Shown here: positions 28,068-34,649 of the stretch, in pieces | How the letters are laid out: each line of letters starts with the position of its first letter | Numbering within the stretch: the stretch's first letter is position 1 | NCBI RefSeq assembly: GCF_945956965.1 | Contig: NZ_CAMFJS010000004.1 | Location: 124,001-188,000 of the forward strand | Length of the DNA stretch: 64,000 bases | Source: an uncultured Roseateles sp. | Lineage (GTDB): Bacteria; Pseudomonadota; Gammaproteobacteria; Burkholderiales; Burkholderiaceae_C | Reading direction: 5' to 3' | The notes under the pieces: generated by a model | The model's input: the letters and a program-made list of their open reading frames with translations, nothing else | Databases searched by the model: none | Told to the model about the DNA's origin: nothing | Position numbers and translations under genes: made by a program

Positions 28068-28952
28068 TCAAGCGCTCCTGGCCTGCAAGGCCGGGTTGCG
28101 CGTCAGTGCCATGAAGAGGTCCACCAGGCTGGGGCGGATGCGTTCGCCCAGGGCGGCGATCTCGGCCGGCGGCGCGCCGTCAAAAATCGCGGCGGAACGG
28201 CCGCCTTGTTGGCGGTAGCGCAAGAGCGGATGAGCGCTGGCGATGGCATCGGCCGTGGCGGGGTCGTGGCTCAGGGCGACGAAGCGCTTGTCCATGTCTT
28301 CCAGGCTGATGTTGAGCACCAGCTTGCCTTCGTCGAGCATCATCACGTCCGACAGCAGCGACTCCACTTCCTCCACCTGGTGGGTGGAGATCAGCACGGT
28401 GCGCTCGCCATCGCACCATTCGTCGATCAGCATGCCGTAGAAGTTCTTGCGTGAGATCACGTCCAGGCCCAGGGTGGGCTCGTCAAGAATCATCAGCTTG
28501 GCGTCGATGGCGGCGACCAGCGCCAAATGCACCTGTGTCACCATGCCCTTGGAAAGATTCTTGATCTTGTCCGATTCGTTGACGCTGGTGCGCTTGAGCA
28601 ATGCGCGGGCGCGCTCAGCGGAGAAGCGCGGCTGGAGCCCGCTCATCAGCGTGATCAACTCATCCACTCGCGCCCAGCGCGGCAGCACCGCCACGTCGGG
28701 GATGTAGCACAACTGCTCCAGCAACTCGCCGCGCTGGCGGCGGGGCGACAGACCCAGCACATTCAGCGAGCCTTCGGCCGGCAGCAGGCCCACCAAGGCC
28801 TTCATCAGCGAGGTCTTGCCCGCGCCGTTGTGGCCCAACAAGCCGACGACGCGGCCCTTGGGGATGTTGAAGCTGGCGCGCTCCAGTGCGGTCTTGCGGC
28901 CGTAGCGCAGGGTCAGGTCTTGCGCGCTGATCAGGTTGTCGTTGTTGCTCAT
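28068..28952 (-). CDS. ABC transporter ATP-binding protein (YtrB-like)
   Basis: 294 aa. Walker A GHNGAGKTSL near residue 39, Walker B LMILDEPTLGLD, H-loop STHQVEEVE, and a signature KNLSKGMVTQVHL where LSKGM replaces the canonical LSGGQ, a variant common in this exporter group. The last ~70 residues form an accessory domain. Start overlaps the GntR gene stop by 4 bp (ATGA), indicating coupled translation. Confidence 0.92.
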   Translation of the reverse strand: MSNNDNLISAQDLTLRYGRKTALERASFNIPKGRVVGLLGHNGAGKTSLMKALVGLLPAEGSLNVLGLSPRRQRGELLEQLCYIPDVAVLPRWARVDELITLMSGLQPRFSAERARALLKRTSVNESDKIKNLSKGMVTQVHLALVAAIDAKLMILDEPTLGLDVISRKNFYGMLIDEWCDGERTVLISTHQVEEVESLLSDVMMLDEGKLVLNISLEDMDKRFVALSHDPATADAIASAHPLLRYRQQGGRSAAIFDGAPPAEIAALGERIRPSLVDLFMALTRNPALQARSA

Positions 28953-29305
28953 GGCTGGTTCTCCCAGTTCAGATCCTTGGCGCTGAGGCCCAGGCGTTTG
29001 AGTTTGGCGCGCAGGGCAGGCCAGTCTTTTTGCAGAAACTGCTCGCGCTCCAAGCGCAGCAATTGCTGCCTGGCCCCCGGCCGCACATACATGCCCATGC
29101 CGCGCCGTGGTTCGATCAGCTGCTGGTCCACCAGGGCCTGCAGGGCGCGGCCGACGGTCAGCGGATTGATCACATACTGGCTGGCCAAGGCTCGCACCGA
29201 GGGCAGCGCTTCGCCTTCGGGCGGTGCGCCGTCCAGGAGTTGCACGGCCAGGCGGTCGGCCAGCTGCTGGTAGATGGGGGAGGAGTCGTTCCAGGTGGGG
29301 TTCAT
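28949..29305 (-). CDS. GntR-family regulator, YtrA type
   Basis: 118-aa DNA-binding protein. Start at 29305 gives MNPTWNDSSPIYQQLADRLA, the usual beginning of YtrA-subfamily GntR proteins. The winged helix-turn-helix includes LPSVRALASQYVINPLTVGRALQALVDQQLIEPRRGMGMYV. The short C-terminal part is a dimerisation helix, too small for a ligand-binding domain. It probably represses its own operon; a palindrome lies 24 bp upstream of its ATG. Confidence 0.92.
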   Translation of the reverse strand: MNPTWNDSSPIYQQLADRLAVQLLDGAPPEGEALPSVRALASQYVINPLTVGRALQALVDQQLIEPRRGMGMYVRPGARQQLLRLEREQFLQKDWPALRAKLKRLGLSAKDLNWENQP

Positions 29306-29606
29306 ATCAACTCTGGCGCTGAGCCACTGTGTTGCTGATGTAGCACACCATAACAAGCATGCCGCTGGGTGACCAAGGCGCATCTGACGAACTGCAGCGG
29401 GACGGGGATGAAACGGCCTGGCCGTCGCTCGGGCCGTTGCTCGAGGCTGGTGCGGGCCTCTCGCAGGCGCCGCCTGGTGCTGATGCTGCGGTGGCAGCCG
29501 GCCGCCAGCAGCGAGCTCCGCTGAGGTAGGCTCGCCGCCCCAGCTGATTTGCGAGCATGTAAGCGCTGTTCGCCGAAAACGCTCGGTCTTCTTTGTCTTT
29601 CTGCCC
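29306..29606. other. 301-bp intergenic region between divergent genes
   Basis: Apart from the palindrome near its left end, I see no gene, RNA or repeat. A 55-codon open frame starting at ATG 29359 on the plus strand has no ribosome site and low-complexity translation, so I do not call it. Confidence 0.5.
29329..29348. promoter_or_regulatory. Possible GntR autoregulatory operator
   Basis: Imperfect palindrome GTGTTGCT-GATGT-AGCACAC (one extra T in the left arm), 24 bp upstream of the GntR start. The location suits a repressor site for the operon, but the match is not exact. Confidence 0.35.
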
Positions 29607-30377
29607 ATGTTCAAACGCCAAACCCACATCGCCAGCCTTGCCCTTTCTCTGGCCCTTGGCGCTAGCCCGAGCAGCGCGCAAGACGCGCTCACGCTCAGAG
29701 ACTTCGCGCGAAACCGCGATGTGCTCGTGCATCTCTACCGGCCGAAGGCGGAAGGGGCCTGCGCCAGCGAGCGGCGCTGCCCGGTGGTCTTGCTGAGTCC
29801 TGGCACCGGCTTGTCTCACACTGCCTACTCATTTCTTGCGCAAGCGCTGGCCAAGGATGGCTATCTGGTTCTTGCCGTGCAGCATGAGTTGCCGACCGAT
29901 GCGCCCATGCCCAATACCGGCCACTTGCTGCGCGATCGTTCACCCACATGGCAGCGCGGCGCCGACAATTTGCGCTTTGCAAGCCGTGAATTGGCCAGCC
30001 GCATGCCCGAGTACCGTTGGGATCAGCCCATCCTCTTGGGGCATTCGACAGGCGGCGATATTTCTGCCCTTTTGGCCACACAGTCGCCCGGCTTTGCCTC
30101 GACCTTGGTGACCCTGGATCATCGCCGGATGGCCTTGCCTCGGGACGCATCCCTGCGCGTGCTGTCCCTTCGTGGCAGCGATTTCGAGGCCGATCCCGGC
30201 GTATTGCCTTCGCCCGCCGAGCGAGAAGCTTTGGGGCATTGCATCGTCAATTTGCTGGACGCCAGGCACAACGATATGAACGACGCTGGCCCGGCGGCAC
30301 TCAAGGCGCGGCTGGTCAACGCGGTGGTTCAGTTTCTGCGCCAAGGGCATTGTGTTGAGTCAGCGCCAGTTCCTTGA
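29607..30377 (+). CDS. Secreted alpha/beta hydrolase
   Basis: 256 aa with an N-terminal signal peptide (MFKRQTHIASLALSLALGASPSSAQ) and cleavage near residue 24. The fold is indicated by CPVVLLSPGTGLSHTAYSFLAQALAKDGYLVLAVQH and the nucleophile elbow GHSTGGD (Ser near residue 149). His in the C-terminal ARHNDM could complete the triad. It resembles predicted dienelactone-hydrolase-like or platelet-activating-factor-acetylhydrolase-like enzymes; the substrate is unknown. Stands alone between divergent and following units. Confidence 0.82.
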   Translation: MFKRQTHIASLALSLALGASPSSAQDALTLRDFARNRDVLVHLYRPKAEGACASERRCPVVLLSPGTGLSHTAYSFLAQALAKDGYLVLAVQHELPTDAPMPNTGHLLRDRSPTWQRGADNLRFASRELASRMPEYRWDQPILLGHSTGGDISALLATQSPGFASTLVTLDHRRMALPRDASLRVLSLRGSDFEADPGVLPSPAEREALGHCIVNLLDARHNDMNDAGPAALKARLVNAVVQFLRQGHCVESAPVP

Positions 30378-30408
30378 TTGAGATGAGCCTGGCTTGATAA
30401 GAATCGAT

Positions 30409-30430
30409 ACCCTCACAAGCCCTTGAGGGT
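30409..30430 (+). terminator. Weak hairpin after the hydrolase gene
   Basis: ACCCTCA (30409-30415) and TGAGGGT (30424-30430) form a 7-bp stem 31 bp beyond the hydrolase stop. Only a short T-poor tail follows, so function as a terminator is uncertain. Confidence 0.3.
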
Positions 30431-30487
30431 GTAATCTTCCGTCAGTCTCGCTCGTTAGCTCCGCCGACCACGACTCGCTTCATCCCT

Positions 30488-31282
30488 ATGCGGTTAACCA
30501 AAGTCAAAAGGCTCATCGCCCTCACGCTGGCCGTGATGGCGCTTGCCTGCCAGGCGAGCGGCTGCACCGAGATCAGCTATGCGGCCAATGCGAATTACCC
30601 GCCTTATAGCTGGACCACCGATGGGCTCAGTTATCGCGGGGCCAGCAAGGACTTGCTGGACATGGTGCTGCCTGCGGGCGTGGCACTCAAGCCGGTGATC
30701 GTGCCCTGGGTGCGAACCCTGGCCATGGCTGAACGCGGCCAGATTGACTTGCTCCTGAGCCTTCGCATCACGCCGGAGCGGGAGAAATACCTCAATTTCT
30801 TCCCCGCGCCGGCTTTTGCCAACAGCATCGTGGTGTTTGTTTTGAAAGACAGCCCGCTCAAGACGGCGGACTGGGCTTTGATGAGGAACTTTCGTGGTGG
30901 CCTCAGCCGAGGCGACACCTTTGGCAATGGTTTTGACGACTATCTGAAGCAATATCTGTCCGTTGAAGAGGCCGTCAATATGGTCAACAACTTCAAGAAG
31001 TTGTCCATGGGCCGCATCGACTATTTCGTCACCGGTGAGTATCTGGGGCGCGCGTATCTGTCGAACAACCCGGACAAAGAGGTCACCGGTATCGTGGCGC
31101 TGCAGCCTCCCATCAGCTCGGGCAGCATCCACTTCGCCTTCACCAAGGATTCGCCCTGCAATGGCTTGGCTGTGGCCATGAATGCCCGGCTGGCGGAGCT
31201 CATCCGCCAGGGCGTGCCCGCCAAGCTGCTCAACGAGGCGCTCAAACGCTTCGCCGCTGAGCAGCAATACCTCTGGCGCTAA
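30488..31282 (+). CDS. Periplasmic solute-binding protein (family 3)
   Basis: 264 aa. Signal peptide to about residue 24 (LIALTLAVMALACQASG). The mature protein starts CTEISYAANANYPPYSW, typical of amino-acid-type binding proteins (ANANYPPYS), with DLLLSLRITPEREKYLNFF in lobe 1 and the Asp/Gly-rich DYFVTGEYLGRAYL in lobe 2. No permease or ATPase gene is adjacent, so this is an orphan binding protein that may feed a sensor or a distant transporter. Confidence 0.83.
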   Translation: MRLTKVKRLIALTLAVMALACQASGCTEISYAANANYPPYSWTTDGLSYRGASKDLLDMVLPAGVALKPVIVPWVRTLAMAERGQIDLLLSLRITPEREKYLNFFPAPAFANSIVVFVLKDSPLKTADWALMRNFRGGLSRGDTFGNGFDDYLKQYLSVEEAVNMVNNFKKLSMGRIDYFVTGEYLGRAYLSNNPDKEVTGIVALQPPISSGSIHFAFTKDSPCNGLAVAMNARLAELIRQGVPAKLLNEALKRFAAEQQYLWR

Positions 31283-31309
31283 GCGGATCGACGCCGCGTT
31301 GGCCAGGGC

Positions 31310-31978
31310 TCAGCTGGCCTGCGCCTTCAGCGCCGCAATGCGCTCCTGATCCGCTTTGCGGTCGGCGGCCACTTTCTGCGCTGCGGGGCGCTCGCCCACC
31401 AGCTTGACATAACTCTTCCAGTCCACGCCAGCGGCGGCCAGCAAGTCCTCGCCCAGCACCAGCTTGCTGGCCTGCGCGACCAGGGGCAGGCTGACCCAGG
31501 CGGCGCAGTCGGCCATGCCGAAGCTGTCGCCGCCCACATAGGGCGCGAACTTGGTCAGGCGCTTGAAGCCTGCGATGTTCTTGGTGAGCAGCTTGCGCAC
31601 GCGGGCTTGGGTGCCTTCGCTCACGGTGGCGCCGAAGAAGGCTTGTGGATAGAGCTCGCGTGCCACCAGCTCCAGATGCAACTCGATAAAGGTGATCAGC
31701 TCGCGCTGCTTGGCGGCCTGAAAAGGCTCGGCGGGTAGCAGGGCCGGCTGCGGGTGGACGGCCTCCAGATAGTCCAGAATCACCTGGCTTTCACACAAAG
31801 CACCTTGCGGCGTGCGGATGAAGGGCACCTTGCCCAGCGGCGTGCAGTTCAGCACGGCCTCGTCGTGCGAATGCGTCATCACCAGCTCTTCCTCGAATGG
31901 AATGCCCTTCTCCAGCAAGACCAGCTTGACCTTGTTGTAGTAATTGCTGAGCGAGAAGCCGCAGAGTTTGATCGTCAT
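31310..31978 (-). CDS. Glutathione S-transferase family protein
   Basis: 222 aa. The start at 31978 gives MTIKLCGFSLSNYYNKVKLVLLEKGIPFEEE, a thioredoxin-fold GST N-domain with a Ser/Tyr-rich first loop. GKVPFIRTPQGALCESQVILDYLE contains the cis-Pro and the Glu-Ser that bind the glutathione gamma-glutamyl group. The alpha-helical C-domain follows. The exact class and substrate are unknown. Converges on the binding-protein gene at 30488 with a 27-bp gap. Confidence 0.9.
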   Translation of the reverse strand: MTIKLCGFSLSNYYNKVKLVLLEKGIPFEEELVMTHSHDEAVLNCTPLGKVPFIRTPQGALCESQVILDYLEAVHPQPALLPAEPFQAAKQRELITFIELHLELVARELYPQAFFGATVSEGTQARVRKLLTKNIAGFKRLTKFAPYVGGDSFGMADCAAWVSLPLVAQASKLVLGEDLLAAAGVDWKSYVKLVGERPAAQKVAADRKADQERIAALKAQAS

Positions 31979-32081
31979 GATGAATCCGCCCCAAGGAGTA
32001 AAAGGCCGCAGTCTACGGCGCGCCTGCGGGCTAGGCTGGCGCGCGGGTGACATGCCGTTCGGCTTACCGTGGCGGGTGGCG

Positions 32082-33005
32082 TTAAAGCTTTTGCCAGCCC
32101 CGCACCTTGGGATTGAAGAAGCCCGACTGCTGATAGGCGCTATGGATCACGCCCTGGCTGCGCAATAGCTGAATCCCGCTGTTGAGCGCGCCCAGCAAGG
32201 CCAAGCCCAGCGGGTGTTTGCGCGCGACCAGATAGTGCCGCGTGCCTTGCAAGCTGACTTTGAAACCAGGGATGGGCAGCAGCCGCACACCGTTGACCTG
32301 CATGGACAGATCGGCGCTGTTCTGGAAGGGCGCCAGCAGAAAGTCAGCTCGCCCGGCCGCCACCATGCGCGGCATCAGCTCCCAGCTGGTGACATGGTGG
32401 CGCTGCTGAAAGCCCAGCGCCGCCAGCGTTTGCCAATCCACCGCCCAGTTGCGGTTGGACACTGCGCTGAGGGCGCGCACCTCGGCCGCGCTCTTGGCCG
32501 CCAGCGCATGGGCATTGCTTGGCGCGGTGTACAAGCCGGCTTCAAATTCGCCCACGCCGATCATGGGCATGCTCAGCAGTGTGCCGTCTTCCGCGCCGGC
32601 GATGTCCTGACTCCAGTAAGTGGTGGCGCTGCAGACCAGCTTGCCGCTGCTGATTTCGCGCAGCAGGCGTTCACCCGAGGGCATGTCCTGGAATTGCAGT
32701 GCCTGCGTCCAGCCGCCCCGGTGCAGGGCTTGGTGCAGCAAGACGGCTTCGACGACATCGCGGCGGGAGAAGGGGCCGCCGAAGTCGTGAATGTCCAGCA
32801 CCTGGCGCGGCCCGAGAAAGCGCTGCAGGTCGGCCATCACATCGGCCGGGCCTGCGGCCAGCACGGGCTCAGCGGCGCTGCTGGCCCAGCCTTGGGCCAA
32901 GCTCAGGGCGCCGCCCAAGCCCCCGCGTAGGCAGGCACGGCGCGTCAAAGTCTGAGTGGCAGCGCTGAGGCAGGTGCTGGCAGCAGTGTCGGGAACGCGG
33001 GTCAA
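32082..33005 (-). CDS. Putative exported binding-protein-like protein, Pho-box-linked
   Basis: 307 aa from a TTG at 33005; a second in-frame TTG at 32948 would give the neater signal MTRRACLRGGLGGALSL. The twin Arg in TRRACLRGG suggests Tat or Sec export with cleavage after ASSAAEPVLAA. The body looks like a family-3 solute-binding fold: AAEVRALSAVSNRNWAVDW, LMPRMVAAGRADFLLAPF, and a late lobe with ARKHPLGLALLGALNSGI. I do not recognise the ligand. A strong Pho-box array lies ~75-105 bp upstream, which hints at phosphate-starvation control. Confidence 0.7.
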   Translation of the reverse strand: MTRVPDTAASTCLSAATQTLTRRACLRGGLGGALSLAQGWASSAAEPVLAAGPADVMADLQRFLGPRQVLDIHDFGGPFSRRDVVEAVLLHQALHRGGWTQALQFQDMPSGERLLREISSGKLVCSATTYWSQDIAGAEDGTLLSMPMIGVGEFEAGLYTAPSNAHALAAKSAAEVRALSAVSNRNWAVDWQTLAALGFQQRHHVTSWELMPRMVAAGRADFLLAPFQNSADLSMQVNGVRLLPIPGFKVSLQGTRHYLVARKHPLGLALLGALNSGIQLLRSQGVIHSAYQQSGFFNPKVRGWQKL

Positions 33006-33080
33006 GATTGGGAAACAGAGGATGGCTGGAGACGGCCCGCCAAATGCGGTGCCAGCATTCTACTCGTCTCCCTGCATGAG

Positions 33081-33109
33081 TCGTCACCAGGCTGTCATAA
33101 ATCTGTCAT
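33081..33109 (+). promoter_or_regulatory. Pho box array (PhoB-type binding site)
   Basis: Three direct half-sites at exact 11-bp spacing: TCGTCAC (33081), CTGTCAT (33092) and CTGTCAT (33103). The last two make CTGTCATAAATCTGTCAT, which fits the enterobacterial Pho box consensus at every fixed position. It sits just past the eamA-type stop at 33116 and upstream of the exported protein at 32082-33005, though the repeats read in the opposite direction to that gene. Confidence 0.6.
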
Positions 33110-33115
33110 CTTGCC

Positions 33116-34027
33116 TCAAGTCTTGGCGCCAGCCTTGCGCCCATTGACCAAAGCCACGCCCGCCGCCAAGGCCATCAAGGCCAGCCATAGCCTTGGCGTG
33201 ATGGGCTCACCCAGCAGCCAGGCGCCGGCCAGCAAGCCAAACAGTGGCGTGGCCAGGGTGAAGCTGGCCAGGCGGGTCGCGGGGTAATGGCGAATCATCC
33301 AGAACCACAGCAGATAGCTGAAGGCGCTGACGATCACGGTCTGGAAGAACATCAGCCCACTCAGCCGCGCCGACCAGGCCAGCGGCAGAGCCTCGCCCAT
33401 CAGCAGCGCGCCGACGCACAAGCCCAGGCCCGACACGCCCAACTGGTACAGCAGGGTTTTTTCAGCGCTGGCGCTGGACAAGCGGCTGGCGCGTATGCAC
33501 AGCGTGGTGCCGGCCCAGAACACGGCCGCAAGCACGCTCAGGCCATCGCCCAGCCATTGCAGGGGCGCGCCGCTGCGCTGGCCAAAGCCTTCGGCAAAGG
33601 CCCAGGCCACGGCCGCAAAGGCCAGCAGCAGGCCGCCGATCTGGCGCAGATTCAGGCGCTCGCTGCGGGCGATGAAGGGCATGCCCAGGGCCACCACAAA
33701 GGGGCTGAGGTAGAGGAAAACCACCATGCGCGAGGCGCTGGTGTATTGCAGGCCCAGGAAGATGCAGGCGAACTCCAGGCCGAACAAGGTGCCGGTCAGC
33801 AAGCCGCCCGGCAGCGTGCCGTCACGGCCGAACAGCGGGATGCCGCGCCACAGCGCCCACAACCCCACCAGCGCGGCCGCGCCGAGCGAGCGCAGCCCGG
33901 CCTGCCACAGCGGGCCGATTTCGCTCAGGCCTGCTTTGGCGGCCACCTGATTCAAACCCCACAACATGCAGCACAGCAGCAAGCAGGTGACGGCAAAGCG
34001 ATCTAGTTCTGTTTTTCTATCGGGCAC
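33116..34027 (-). CDS. EamA/DMT family transporter
   Basis: 303 aa with ten predicted transmembrane helices in two EamA repeats, probable metabolite exporter. The GTG at 34027 overlaps the rhombosortase gene by 11 bp and gives MPDRKTELDRFAVTCLLLC; the frame is open to 34123 but that part lies inside the upstream gene. Typical features: LLLCCMLWGLNQVAAKAGL in helix 1, FLGLQYTSASRMVVFLYLSPFVVAL and GWLLGEPITPRLW-like LLGEPITPRLWLALMAL near the end. Substrate unknown. Confidence 0.88.
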   Translation of the reverse strand: MPDRKTELDRFAVTCLLLCCMLWGLNQVAAKAGLSEIGPLWQAGLRSLGAAALVGLWALWRGIPLFGRDGTLPGGLLTGTLFGLEFACIFLGLQYTSASRMVVFLYLSPFVVALGMPFIARSERLNLRQIGGLLLAFAAVAWAFAEGFGQRSGAPLQWLGDGLSVLAAVFWAGTTLCIRASRLSSASAEKTLLYQLGVSGLGLCVGALLMGEALPLAWSARLSGLMFFQTVIVSAFSYLLWFWMIRHYPATRLASFTLATPLFGLLAGAWLLGEPITPRLWLALMALAAGVALVNGRKAGAKT

Positions 34028-34649
34028 GGCGGCGTTGATTGGCTTGGGTGAAAAGAAGGAGCAGGCCCGCACACAGAGCGCCCGCGACGGCGCCGCTGAG
34101 ATGGGCAAAAGGCGCCACGGCAATGTCCCAGTCGGCCAGCTGACGCAGCGGCGGCCCCCAGGGGTCTTCGGAAATCAGTTTGATGATCAGGCCCAGGGTG
34201 ACGGCCAGGCCCACCCGGCGCTGCCGCGTGTTGGTGGATCTGGCCCCAGGGCCGCACACCAACTCCACCAGCACCACCGCCACACCCGCATGCAAATAGC
34301 CCGACAAGCCGCCGTAGTGCAGCAAGCCCGGCTGCAGGAGCAGACCCCACTGCGTCAGCGGCCAGGCCAAGGCATAGGCCAGCAGGGCGCGCGGCGGCAC
34401 GCGCGCCGCCCAGCCAAACCAGGCCACCACGGCGCAAGCGCCCAGATTGGCCAGCAGATGCTGGCGGCTCCAGTGCACGAACACGGCCGTACAGGCGCGC
34501 CAGGGTTCTGGCCACAGCAGGGCCGGCTGCCAGTCCCAGCGCTCAGTGGCTTGGGTCCAGACCAACAAGGCGCCCAGCGCCAGAATGGCGCTCAAGCCCA
34601 ACCAGCCCCAGCTTCCCCAAGCGAGCTTCAAGGAAACACAGCGCGCCAC
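34017..34649 (-). CDS. rrtA: Rhombosortase
   Basis: 210-aa intramembrane serine protease of the rhomboid superfamily that processes GlyGly-CTERM proteins. About six helices. Motifs: HWSRQHLLANLGACAVV (helix 2 His/Asn), GLSGYLHAG with the catalytic Ser, and a late His in FAHLSGAVAGALC. The short length and GLSGxLH are the rhombosortase rather than GlpG signature. It overlaps the glnE stop by 22 bp from a GTG at 34649; a TTG at 34631 would give a 4-bp TTGA overlap. No GlyGly-CTERM substrate is encoded in the window. Confidence 0.8.
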   Translation of the reverse strand: MARCVSLKLAWGSWGWLGLSAILALGALLVWTQATERWDWQPALLWPEPWRACTAVFVHWSRQHLLANLGACAVVAWFGWAARVPPRALLAYALAWPLTQWGLLLQPGLLHYGGLSGYLHAGVAVVLVELVCGPGARSTNTRQRRVGLAVTLGLIIKLISEDPWGPPLRQLADWDIAVAPFAHLSGAVAGALCAGLLLLFTQANQRRRAR

